NCBI GenBank assembly: GCA_018241225.1
Contig: JAFEEG010000005.1
Coordinates: forward strand, 40,024-104,023
Length of the DNA stretch: 64,000 nucleotides
Reading direction: 5' to 3'
DNA from: Pseudomonadota bacterium
GTDB taxonomy: Bacteria; Pseudomonadota; Gammaproteobacteria; Burkholderiales; Burkholderiaceae_C
Shown: one piece after another, positions 11,010-20,662 of the stretch
How positions within the stretch are numbered: the stretch's first letter is position 1
Layout of the letters: each line of letters begins with the position of its first letter
The notes under the pieces: generated by a model
Told to the model about the DNA's origin: nothing
Database searches by the model: none
Seen by the model: only the letters and a program-made list of their open reading frames with translations
Translations under genes and position numbers: made by a program

Positions 11010-11095
11010 GCCGCCCGCTCCGTGGCCGGCATCATGTGCTGGCCGTGCATGCCCGCTTGCAGCAGGCGGCGCAGGCCCGGATGCCCCTGCATCAT
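11006..11095 (-). CDS. Possible 29-residue leader/linking ORF
   Basis: A short frame begins at an ATG (11095-11093) that overlaps the patatin stop codon as ATGA. It ends in a TGA (11008-11006) that overlaps the ATG of the receiver-phosphatase gene, again as ATGA. The predicted peptide starts MMQGHPGLRRLLQAG and ends MMPATERAA. It has no recognisable domain. The double overlap would allow ribosomes to pass from patatin to phosphatase without release. It may be a translational-coupling peptide rather than a functional protein. Confidence 0.4.
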   Translation of the reverse strand: MMQGHPGLRRLLQAGMHGQHMMPATERAA

Positions 11096-11982
11096 GCGCG
11101 CAGGGCCTGCGGCTCGCCGGCCTGGCTGAGCAGCTCGCGCAGGTACGGCATCTGTTCTTGCGCGGCGCGTTCACCGCATTCGATGATGTAGGGGATCTTG
11201 TCCGTGTCAAACAGGCGCACCCGCTCCTCGAAGCGAGGAATCATCGGAATGATCTCGCTGTGGTGCGCCAGGCTGTGGAAGGCGTAGTTCGACTTGAACA
11301 GGTTGTTGGACATGATCGCGCTGAGCTGGAAGGCAAAGCGCCCGGCCGAGTGGATGGTGGGCTGGTAGGGGCTCTCGAAGCCGGCCGCCACGATCACGTT
11401 GGCACCCTGGCGGATGGCCACGCCGATGGGCAGCGGGTCGGAAAGAAAGCCGTCGATCAGCAGCTCCTCGCCGATGCGCCAGGGCGAGAAGGCAAAGGGC
11501 AGGGCGATGCTGGCGCGCACCGCATCGACCACGCTGCCTTGCGACAGCACCACCTGCTCGCCGTTGGCGAAATCGGTGGCCGCGATGTGCAGCGGGATCT
11601 TCATGTCCTCGATGCGCGCATCGCCGAAGGCCTGGTTCAGGCGCGCCATGATGAGCTTGTCGCTGCGCAGGCCGAAGGTGGTCTTGTCGAAGCCCAGCAG
11701 CCTGGGCGCCAGCACCTGCAGCATGGCGCGCGTGTTGCGCTGCGCGGCCGCTTCCTTGGTCCACAGCCTGCGCGTCATCTCGGCCGCCACTTCGGCGCGG
11801 TGGCCAGCCGCCATGGTGGCGGCGTAGATCGCGCCGGCGCTGCAGCCCACCACCATGTCCAGCTCGATGCCCTCGCGCAGCAGCACGCTCTGAATGCCGA
11901 TGGCGGCCGCGCACTTCACGCTGCCCGAGCCGATGACCAGCGCGATGCGCTTGCGCTGCGCCGACGACGCTTGAACCGTCAT
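11092..11982 (-). CDS. Patatin-like phospholipase
   Basis: The 296-residue protein has the patatin Ser-Asp dyad. The oxyanion-hole segment is IALVIGSGSVKCAAAIGIQSVLLREGIELDMV. The nucleophile elbow G-C-S-A-G lies in VVGCSAGAIYAATMAAGHR, and the catalytic Asp is in LLIDGFLSDPLPIGVA (D-G). The expected activity is lipid acyl hydrolysis, cytoplasmic or at the inner membrane face since no signal peptide is seen. The oxyanion loop reads GSGSVKC rather than the usual GGGxxG. It is sandwiched between STAS and PP2C genes with four-base overlaps, which suggests its activity is an output of the partner switch. It resembles RssA-type patatins that sit in regulatory operons. Confidence 0.9.
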   Translation of the reverse strand: MTVQASSAQRKRIALVIGSGSVKCAAAIGIQSVLLREGIELDMVVGCSAGAIYAATMAAGHRAEVAAEMTRRLWTKEAAAQRNTRAMLQVLAPRLLGFDKTTFGLRSDKLIMARLNQAFGDARIEDMKIPLHIAATDFANGEQVVLSQGSVVDAVRASIALPFAFSPWRIGEELLIDGFLSDPLPIGVAIRQGANVIVAAGFESPYQPTIHSAGRFAFQLSAIMSNNLFKSNYAFHSLAHHSEIIPMIPRFEERVRLFDTDKIPYIIECGERAAQEQMPYLRELLSQAGEPQALRA

Positions 11983-12323
11983 TGCAGTTCGGCGTGGAAG
12001 CTCGCCACCGCCTCGTTCACGTCGCCGTAGAGCTTGAGGATGCTGGTAAAGCCCGACAGCTCCAGCACGCGCAGCACCGGTGGCTGAACGCCCGCCAGGC
12101 GGAAGTCGCCGCCCTGGCGGCGCGCGTCCTTGAGCGTGGCCAGCAGCGCACGCAGGCCGGCACTGCTGGTGTAGGCGACCTGGCTGAAGTCGGCCACCAG
12201 GCGGATGTGCTGTTCGCGCACCGTGCTGCCCAGGGTCTGCATCAGCTGTTCGGCCGTGAGGCTGTCGACGCTGCCGCTGATGGCGGCCACTGTCACTTCG
12301 CCGTGGGTGATCTCGATCTGCAT
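11979..12323 (-). CDS. STAS-domain anti-anti-sigma factor (RsbV/SpoIIAA-like)
   Basis: The 114-residue protein is a single STAS domain: MQIEITHGEVTVAAISGSVDSLTAEQLMQTL, then LVADFSQVAYTSSAGLRALLATLKDARRQGG. The phosphorylatable Ser is in the T-S-S-A-G-L-R motif. In the known partner switch the RsbW-like kinase phosphorylates this Ser and a PP2C enzyme removes the phosphate; both partners are encoded in this operon. The frame is open upstream, but the start at 12323 begins the STAS fold and leaves 31 bases after the kinase gene. Its end overlaps the patatin start by four bases. Confidence 0.93.
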   Translation of the reverse strand: MQIEITHGEVTVAAISGSVDSLTAEQLMQTLGSTVREQHIRLVADFSQVAYTSSAGLRALLATLKDARRQGGDFRLAGVQPPVLRVLELSGFTSILKLYGDVNEAVASFHAELQ

Positions 12324-12354
12324 GGCAAGGCTCTCCAGAAGATGAGGATGTGGA

Positions 12355-12777
12355 TCAGGAATGAATCTGCTTGACCAGCGTGAGGTGGTTGCCGCGCTCG
12401 GGCGCAGGCCGGTAGCGCACCTCGTCGACCATCTGGCGCACCAGGTGCCAGCCCAGGCCACCGATGGGGCGCTCGTCCCAGCCGGTGTCCAGCGAAGGGG
12501 GCAGCACGGTGGCGGGGTCGAACACGCGCGCGCGATCGATGATGTCGATGGTCAACAGCGGCGCCCGCGCCCAGTCCAGCGCCAGGGTGATGGGGCCGGG
12601 CGACTCGTTCGCGTAGCCGTGGGTCATCACGTTGACGCTGACCTCTTCCACCGCCAGGCGAACGGCATGGCGTTCGTCCTCGTTGGCGCCGGCGTAAAGA
12701 CATGCCTGCTCGGCCGCGTCGAGCAGCGCGGGCAGGTTCTCCAGCGTGGCCGTGCGGGTGATGCTCAGCTGCTTCAT
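12355..12777 (-). CDS. RsbW/SpoIIAB-like anti-sigma serine kinase (HATPase_c)
   Basis: The 140-residue protein is a stand-alone GHKL ATPase. Its N-box is HAVRLAVEEVSVNVMTHGYAN (E-x3-N). Its G1-like segment IIDRARVFDPATVLPP corresponds to the D-x-G-x-P-F-D-P motif of RsbW, and its G2 segment is RPIGGLGWHLVRQMVDEVRYRPAPERGNHLTLVK. It should phosphorylate the STAS protein encoded next and bind a partner when STAS is phosphorylated. No sigma factor gene lies in the operon, so that partner is unknown. The start ATG overlaps the stop of the receiver gene by four bases. Confidence 0.93.
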   Translation of the reverse strand: MKQLSITRTATLENLPALLDAAEQACLYAGANEDERHAVRLAVEEVSVNVMTHGYANESPGPITLALDWARAPLLTIDIIDRARVFDPATVLPPSLDTGWDERPIGGLGWHLVRQMVDEVRYRPAPERGNHLTLVKQIHS

Positions 12778-13173
12778 GATGGCGTTGGCCCATTCGCGGG
12801 GGACACCGGCGCGGCCAGCGCCTGCGCGATCTTGGCCAGCAGGCGCTGCAGGTCGACCGGCTTGGTGTCGAAGTCGTCGCAGCCCGCGTCCAGGGCCCGC
12901 TCGCGATCGCCGGACATGGCGTGCGCCGTCAGTGCGATTACCGGCACGGCGCGCGTGGCGGCATCGGCCTTGAGCCGGCGCGTGGCTTCCCAGCCGTCCA
13001 TTAGCGGCAGGCTCATGTCCATCAGCACCACGTCGGGCGCATCGCTTTTAACGCAGGCAATGGCGCGCGCGCCGTCGCCTGCGGTGCGGATCTCGAAGCC
13101 GTGCCGCATGAGCCGGCGCGTGAGCATGTCGCGGTTCATCTCGTTGTCTTCGACCAGCAGGATGCGTGTGGGC

Positions 13174-13181
<8 letters not shown>
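12774..13181 (-). CDS. Single-domain response regulator
   Basis: The 135-residue protein is a receiver with no output domain. It has acidic pocket ILLVEDNEMNRD, phosphoacceptor Asp in VVLMDMSLPLMDGWEATRRLK, Thr in IALTAHAM and Lys in FDTKPVDLQ. It is CheY-like and most similar to receivers that act in phosphorelays with hybrid kinases. It overlaps the upstream kinase gene by eight bases and the RsbW-like gene by four. It probably receives phosphate from one or both MASE2 kinases and may pass the signal on or act as a phosphate sink. Confidence 0.94.
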
Positions 13182-14579
<1,398 letters not shown>

Positions 14580-14583
<4 letters not shown>

Positions 14584-16007
14584 GCCTGGACCACTTCGCC
14601 GGCGGCGGCAAACTGCTCTTGCAGCACGCCATGCGCCGGCAGCACCACGGTAAAGCGCGAGCCCTTGCCGGCTTCGCTGGCCACCAGGATGTCTCCGCCC
14701 ATCAGGCCGCACAAACGCCTGCTGATGGCCAGCCCCAGGCCCGTGCCGCCGTAGCGCCGCGTGGTGGTGGGATCGGCCTGGGTGAAGGGCGTGAACAGGC
14801 GCTCCAGCTGGGCCGGGGTCATGCCGATGCCCGAGTCGGTCACGTCGAACTCCAGCCAGCGGCTGCCGTCGCGCAGCTCGTCGCGAACGTCCAGGCTCAG
14901 CACGCCGTCCTGCGTGAACTTGCCCGCATTCGACAGCAGGTTCAGCAGCACCTGCCGCAGCTTCATGCCGTCGGCGCGTATGGCGCCGATGCCCGGGTCG
15001 ATCTGCACTTCCAGCACGTTGGCATTGCGCGCGATGAGCGGCTGCGCGGTGCCCAGCACATCGTCGATGAGGGTGGGAAGGTGCACGTCCTCCAGCTGCA
15101 GTTCCAGCTTGCCGGCCTCGATCTTCGAGAGGTCCAGCACGTTGTTGATCAGCTCCAGCAGGTGGTGCCCGGCCCCGCGGATCTTGTGCAGGTCGGGCTG
15201 CAACTGCGGCTGGCCCAGCTCGGCCACCTCTTCGTCGAGCAGCTCGCTGTAGCCGATGATGGCGTTCAGCGGCGTGCGCAACTCGTGGCTCATGTTGGCC
15301 AGGAAGGTGCTCTTGGCGCGGCTGGCGGCCTCGGCCTGCTCGCGTGCGTGCTCGGCGGCGGCGCGCTCGGCCTCGGCCTGCGCACGGGCCTGCCCGATCT
15401 GCCGGTTCTGCTCGGCAATGCGCTGGTTCTGCTCCTGCAGGCCCAGCTTGTGATGCACCGCACGGCGCGTCTGCACGTTGGAGTGCAGGCCGAAGATGGT
15501 GGTGAACAGCGCCATCGAGAACACCGCCAGCAGCGCGGTGGCCAGGCTGGCCTCGGGCTGGAAGTGAAAGCCCCCCAGCGCGCCGCCAAGCAGGCCGCCC
15601 GCCACGAAGGCCAGCAGGCCCCTGGCTGCAAAGCGCACACCGCCCACGCTCAGGTTGGCCGCGTTCAGCGCGGTGAACACCGCGGCCGCCGGCCACAGGC
15701 TGAAGCCGCACAGGCCCACCATGACCGAGGAGAAAAAGGCATCGCCCAGCAGGTTGTTCAGCTCGGCCTGCTTGGAGTTGCTGGCCCAGCTGGCGTGCAG
15801 GTAGGCCACCTGCGGCCAGGCCACCCCATGAAAGACCGCCAGCGCCCAGAACCAGCCGTTGGCGTTGCGGTTGTCCAGCATGGTGGCCCACATCACCAGC
15901 ACGAGCAGGCACACCGGCATCCGCACCCGATAGTCGAGATCGACTGTCGGGTGCTTCTTGCGTTCGCCGGTCCTCGCACCCTCGCCGGTTTGGCCCTTGG
16001 GTTCCAT
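14580..16007 (-). CDS. MASE2-type membrane sensor histidine kinase (first of a pair)
   Basis: The 475-residue protein is a paralogue of the next gene with the same order. Its MASE2-like membrane region (about residues 22-170) starts [24 protein letters not shown] long Gln/Glu/Ala-rich coiled coil (about 185-235) leads to HisKA ([21 protein letters not shown]) and HATPase_c ([50 protein letters not shown]). It is the first gene of the seven-gene signalling operon and lies 153 bases from the divergent AraC gene. Two tandem kinases of the same class suggest two related inputs or a heterodimer (inference). Confidence 0.93.
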
Positions 16008-16160
16008 CCGAAGGTAATACTTGTGTTTTGTTGCGACCGGAGATTAAGCTTTGTGCCCGGGAGGAAAACTGTCCGAAGACGCCAATCCACTTGCCGATCG
16101 CGCCAAGCGATTGACGGCTGCGCAGGGCGCCGGATCTCCTGCTGTGGAAAGGTGAACGCC

Positions 16161-17174
16161 GTGGCGTTCCGCGCCCCCTTGCCGCTGAACATGCTGGACG
16201 CCATGCGCAAGTCGGGCATCGACCTGGCCGCCCTCGCAACGCGCGCCGGCCTGGCGGCCGAGCAGTTGCGCCAGCCGCTCACGCCGGAGCAATCGGACCG
16301 CTTCTTCGTCGTCGCCTACGAACAGGTGGGCAACCCCGCGGTGGGCCTGGCGCTGGGCATGCGCATGGAGCCCGAGCTGTTCAGCGTGGTGGGCTTTGCG
16401 GCCATGAGCAGCCCCACATTCGGCGTGGCCCTGAGCCGCATCGCGCGCTACAACGCGCTGGTGTCGGCGTGCGAGCTGGAGCTGGCGGTGTCCGGGTCGC
16501 AGACCGAGGTGCGCATGCGCTTCGATGGGCCTGCGCGTAGCTACGACCGCTGCCGGCTCGACATCCAGACCGGCTCGCTGCTGTGCTTCGGCCGGCGATT
16601 TACCGAGCGGCAGATCGTGCCGGTGCGCGTCACCCTGCGCGGCGAGCCGCCGGGCTACGCGCCGCTGTATGCGCAGACCTTCGGCTGCCAGGTGCTGTTC
16701 GGCCAAGCGCACGACGCCATCGTGTTCGGCAACGACGACCTGGCGCTGCCGCTGGTCAGTGCCAACCCCAGCATGGCGTCGATATTCATCGAGGCCGCCG
16801 AGCGCGGCCTGGCCGACCATGCGCGCGGCGGGCCCGGCATTGCGCAAGGCGTGCGCGAGGCATTGCTCAAGCTGCTGGGGGGCGAGCTGCCCACCATCGC
16901 GCAAGTGGCCGGCGAGCTGTGCATCAGCGAGCGCACGTTGCAGCGCAGGCTGTCGCAAGAGGGCGTGAAGTTCAGCACCTTGCTCGACGAGGCGCGGCTG
17001 CAGCTGGCCAGCCGCTACCTCGATGCGGGCCGTGCCAGCCTCACGGAAATCGCCTACATGCTGGGCTTTGCCGACCCCAACTCCTTCTTCCGTTCCTTCA
17101 AGCGATGGACGGGCGTGACGCCGGATGTCTACCGGCACGGCAAGCGCGGTGGGGCGGCGGCAACGCCGCCCTGA
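16161..17174 (+). CDS. AraC-family transcriptional regulator (OruR/PF12625 type)
   Basis: The 337-residue protein has the N-terminal 'arabinose-binding' domain of the OruR/ArgR-like AraC group (RAPLPLNMLDAMRKSGIDLAALATRAGLAAEQL...FFVVAYEQVGNPAVGLALGMRM). It ends with two helix-turn-helix motifs, TIAQVAGELCISERTLQRRLSQEG and LTEIAYMLGFADPNSFFRSFKRWTGVTP. A GTG at 16161, eight bases after ggaaagg, is chosen; GTG 16152 and ATG 16191 are alternatives. It is divergent from the kinase operon and convergent with the DyP-patatin gene, so its target may be the kinase operon or lie elsewhere. Confidence 0.9.
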   Translation: MAFRAPLPLNMLDAMRKSGIDLAALATRAGLAAEQLRQPLTPEQSDRFFVVAYEQVGNPAVGLALGMRMEPELFSVVGFAAMSSPTFGVALSRIARYNALVSACELELAVSGSQTEVRMRFDGPARSYDRCRLDIQTGSLLCFGRRFTERQIVPVRVTLRGEPPGYAPLYAQTFGCQVLFGQAHDAIVFGNDDLALPLVSANPSMASIFIEAAERGLADHARGGPGIAQGVREALLKLLGGELPTIAQVAGELCISERTLQRRLSQEGVKFSTLLDEARLQLASRYLDAGRASLTEIAYMLGFADPNSFFRSFKRWTGVTPDVYRHGKRGGAAATPP

Positions 17175-17185
17175 ACGCGCGCGCC

Positions 17186-20100
17186 TCAGGTGGGATGTCG
17201 GATGCGCATGCTGGACTGCGGCATGGCGCGGTAGGGCTCGAAATCCCCGCTGTCGGCAAACACGCCCTCCAATGCGCACAGGGCTTCCAGCTGCGCCTTC
17301 AGCTCCCGGGCCTGTTCGGGCCTGAGCGCCGTTTCCGATGGCCAGATCCTGGTGCGGCGCGGCGGCTTGCGCAGCGGCGGCTCGACCAGCGACTGCGCGA
17401 TCTGCTGCGTCAGCGGCATGGCGTGGCGGTCCAGCTCGCTCGCGCCGGAGATGCCCTCGATGCGCTCGCGCAGCGAAAGCAGCATGCAGTTCAAGCGCAC
17501 CCAGCGGTGTTCCTCCCAGCCCTTGCTGTCGGGCTGCGCGAACTTGCGGATGAACTCGGCCGCCGCCGTCTTGCCATAGCACTCGCCCAGCCGACGGATC
17601 TTCGGGGCCTTCATGCGGATGTTGACGCCGCCCTCGTCCTTCTCGAGGTAGACGCGCACCACCCGGTCGCGCACGCCGGGCATCCGCATCATGGTGCTGT
17701 CGTTCCAGCGCCAGGTGGTCTTCCAGAGGCTGAACAGGAACTTGAAGAACTTGCCAAGGGTCGACTTCTCCTCGCTGGGCCCCAGGTCCCAGCATTCGCC
17801 GCGTCCGCTGGTGTGGTATTCGGGCAGCGAGACAGGCTCGGGCTGCCCGATGCGCCGCGCCTGCAGCGAAATGCCGAAGGTCGGCCAGCGGGGAACGAAG
17901 CTGTCGAACAGGTGGATCGGGAAGTTCGAGCACAGGCCGCCATCCGACATCCAGCACTGCGCCATGCTCCGGCGCTCGTGATCGATGGCGTACAGCGGCA
18001 CGGCCGAGATCAGCAGCGGGAAGCTCATGGCCAGCCGCACCGCGACCACGATGGGCAGCTTGCCCACCGGCAGCTCCAGGTAGTCGCTGTCGATCGAGTC
18101 GGCGGGCGGGTCCGCGGCGCTCCTGGCCTTGTAGGTCTTGGCGTAGGCCTGCATGTGCCGCACCACGCGCTTGGGGAAGTAGTACTCGAGCTCTTCGGCG
18201 CGAAAGAACAGGCGCCCCATGTCTTCGGCTTCGTCCAGGGGAAATCGGTAGGGCCTGCTGTGGGCGAGGTTGCTGGAATAGACCTCCAGGTTGATCGAGC
18301 GCGCGGCGGCGGGCGTGAAGGGCGTGAAGTCCAGCGCCTGCGCGGCCGAGCCGGGCGCGTTCCACAGGTCCTCGAAGGTCAGCGGATCGTCCTTGGGGTG
18401 TCGCCCGGCAACGTGCTGGATGGAGGCGTGCAGGAAGCCGGCGAGGTCGATCGTGGCGGGGTTCTCCTCTGCGCGCCAGCCCCGGCACAGGCCGAAGCCG
18501 TTGGGCACAACGCCATGCGCAACGTCCAGGAGGATGCAGGTCAGCAGGGCGCCGAAGACCCCGAGCACCAGCGCCAGCACCGCCGCCGTTCCCCATGAGA
18601 TGAAGCCCAGGAAGCACGAGGCCACGTTCAGGGCCAGGAGGCAGTTGGCCAGGTTCAGGCCCGGCCCCGCCAGGGTCAGCGCGAGCAGGACCAGGGTGGT
18701 CCAGCCCACGGGCTTGCGGTACTGGCGCAGCGCGCAGACAAAGCCGTGCCACGCCAGCGACGCCAGGTTCTCCCGGTCCAGCGAGGCCAGGAAGATCTTG
18801 AACAGCCGGCGCGTCTTCTTCTGCGGAATGAAAAGTCGCTCGAGCAGCGTGCGGCCGTCCACCTCCTCGGCCAGTTGTTTCGGCAGTTGCTCCAGCTGCG
18901 TGAATCCTTCGCCCGATCCCTTGCGGCGCCAGTATTCGGCCGCGGCGCTCAGGGCCGCGGCAAAGGCGCCGATCGAGCTGCCGCCGATGCTGCGGAACCG
19001 GTAGTTCCTGCCCAGCTCCACGGCGGCCGATGCGTAGATGACGCCGCTGGTGATGCCGCCTTCCATCACCACGTCGCAGAAGCGGTCGGTGGGCACATCC
19101 ATGAAGTCGGGCTTGGGGGCTTCTTCCTTTTCCTGCCCTGCATCGGCTTGCTGTTGCTTCGGCTCGGCGTGCGCCGATTGCGCCGGCGGTGCGGCCTGTG
19201 CCGCCAGCGCGGCGACCGGCGCCGCAGGCGGCGCAACGGGGGCTGCCTGTGCCGCTGGCTGCGATGCCTCGACGTCGATGTCGTCGCCGCGCCATGCAGT
19301 CATGGCCTTCAATGCCTGGAGGCTCGGGAACAGCGCATACACCGTGCCCCGCGTGCGCACGAACGGGGAGAAGTCGGTCAGCGCGATCGCAGCCCCGCTG
19401 CGCTGCGGAATGAGGAAGTCGGCGGCCGGGTCGTCGTGGTTGCCCACCAGCGGGTCCTTGGATCGACCGGGGTTGGGCGGACCCATGGGCTTCTTCTCGA
19501 GCCACTCGGACACCAGGCGCTCGAAATGGTCCTCGATGCGGGCGCAGAAGAAGACTCCGAGCAGCCCTGCCTCGTCGTGCTCGCCCTTCGGGTAGGGCAC
19601 GCCGCGCCTGAACAGGGTGTGGATCTTCAGGTCCAGCGGCACGATCGGGTCGTCGTGCGGATTGGCGCGCCGGATGTGGGCGCCGAAGGGGCAGCCCAGT
19701 CCATTGCGGTCGGCTTCGAAGTCGTGGATGACCAGGTCCTCGCCCTTGCCGGGTGGCTTGGGCTCCACCCACTCGCCAGGCTTGACCAGCGCGCCGTTGG
19801 GCCAGCGGCCGCACATCTTTGCCTTGAGGTACTTGGCCGTCACCCGTGGGTAGGCCCCGCGCAACCGGGCGGCTTGCGCCTGCAGGTAGTCTTCGAGCTG
19901 GGTCTCGAACTGCTCGATCTTGCGCAGGATGCCGAAGCTGCCGTGGCGCAGGAAATCGGCAATGTCGGGCGGCGTGGTCATCGTGTCGGTCCACAGGTCC
20001 ACGTCGTCGATGTTCTTGAAGCCCAGCAGCAGTTCGCCGGCCGGCGCGCTTCCGCCTTCGCCGATGTGCGGGCGGGTGATGCTGTCGCGAAAGCCGAACG

Positions 20101-20662
20101 GAACGACGCGAACCTGCTTTTCCGTGCCGATGTCCTTGAAGATGTGCTGGCCCGACAGGCCCGGCGCGGCATCCCAGCCGGTCAGGCCCCAGGACGAGTT
20201 CAGGGCTCGAAGCCCGTCAACTTCGGCGTCGATGTCGAGCGCGGTGGGGCCGTGTATGGAGATCCACACATGCGGCTCCTGCGGAAAGAAGGCGCCTTCC
20301 CATTGGTCGGGTGCATTCCTGCCGCCGTCGCCCAGGTAGCGCCCGGCACGGCGGATGGCGCCATCGCCGAAGGCCGGCGAGCGCTCCTTGAGCAGCGCCA
20401 GGATGTGCTTGGGCGCGCCCAGGGTGTACAAGCCTTCGCAACTGAAGCCGATGTTGATCGGGCAGCGCCCGTTCCTGTCGAGCAGTTCCTTGTCGCCGAA
20501 GGCGAGCAGGCGGCGCGCGACCAGTTCGCCGATGAACTGGCGCGCCATGCCTGCGTCCTTGACGCGCAGCAGAAGGTGCCGCACGCACGCGTCCTTGAAG
20601 CCCGTCAGGACCAGGCTCTGCACTTCGAGCTGGAACGCGTTGGGGTAGGTCCTGGCGTTCAT
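17186..20662 (-). CDS. DyP-type heme peroxidase fused to patatin-like phospholipase
   Basis: The 1158-residue fusion starts at an ATG overlapping the P450 stop (ATGA). Residues 1-430 are DyP-like. They include PINIGFSCEGLYTLG and FGFRDSITRP, where the catalytic Asp193 is kept but the GxxDG glycine is Ser. They also include CPFGAHIRRANP, with His329 the likely heme ligand, and LFRRGVPY. A Pro/Ala/Gln linker spans about 465-518. The patatin half has the oxyanion segment VVMEGGITSGVIYASAAVEL, G-S-S-I-G with nucleophile Ser563, and the D-G-G motif at Asp907. Two or three membrane segments (about 652-715) are inserted between these catalytic parts. No signal peptide is seen. I infer a membrane-anchored lipase that feeds or guards a peroxidase; it is the last gene of a three-gene operon. 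I know of no named family with this architecture. Confidence 0.88.
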   Translation of the reverse strand: MNARTYPNAFQLEVQSLVLTGFKDACVRHLLLRVKDAGMARQFIGELVARRLLAFGDKELLDRNGRCPINIGFSCEGLYTLGAPKHILALLKERSPAFGDGAIRRAGRYLGDGGRNAPDQWEGAFFPQEPHVWISIHGPTALDIDAEVDGLRALNSSWGLTGWDAAPGLSGQHIFKDIGTEKQVRVVPFGFRDSITRPHIGEGGSAPAGELLLGFKNIDDVDLWTDTMTTPPDIADFLRHGSFGILRKIEQFETQLEDYLQAQAARLRGAYPRVTAKYLKAKMCGRWPNGALVKPGEWVEPKPPGKGEDLVIHDFEADRNGLGCPFGAHIRRANPHDDPIVPLDLKIHTLFRRGVPYPKGEHDEAGLLGVFFCARIEDHFERLVSEWLEKKPMGPPNPGRSKDPLVGNHDDPAADFLIPQRSGAAIALTDFSPFVRTRGTVYALFPSLQALKAMTAWRGDDIDVEASQPAAQAAPVAPPAAPVAALAAQAAPPAQSAHAEPKQQQADAGQEKEEAPKPDFMDVPTDRFCDVVMEGGITSGVIYASAAVELGRNYRFRSIGGSSIGAFAAALSAAAEYWRRKGSGEGFTQLEQLPKQLAEEVDGRTLLERLFIPQKKTRRLFKIFLASLDRENLASLAWHGFVCALRQYRKPVGWTTLVLLALTLAGPGLNLANCLLALNVASCFLGFISWGTAAVLALVLGVFGALLTCILLDVAHGVVPNGFGLCRGWRAEENPATIDLAGFLHASIQHVAGRHPKDDPLTFEDLWNAPGSAAQALDFTPFTPAAARSINLEVYSSNLAHSRPYRFPLDEAEDMGRLFFRAEELEYYFPKRVVRHMQAYAKTYKARSAADPPADSIDSDYLELPVGKLPIVVAVRLAMSFPLLISAVPLYAIDHERRSMAQCWMSDGGLCSNFPIHLFDSFVPRWPTFGISLQARRIGQPEPVSLPEYHTSGRGECWDLGPSEEKSTLGKFFKFLFSLWKTTWRWNDSTMMRMPGVRDRVVRVYLEKDEGGVNIRMKAPKIRRLGECYGKTAAAEFIRKFAQPDSKGWEEHRWVRLNCMLLSLRERIEGISGASELDRHAMPLTQQIAQSLVEPPLRKPPRRTRIWPSETALRPEQARELKAQLEALCALEGVFADSGDFEPYRAMPQSSMRIRHPT

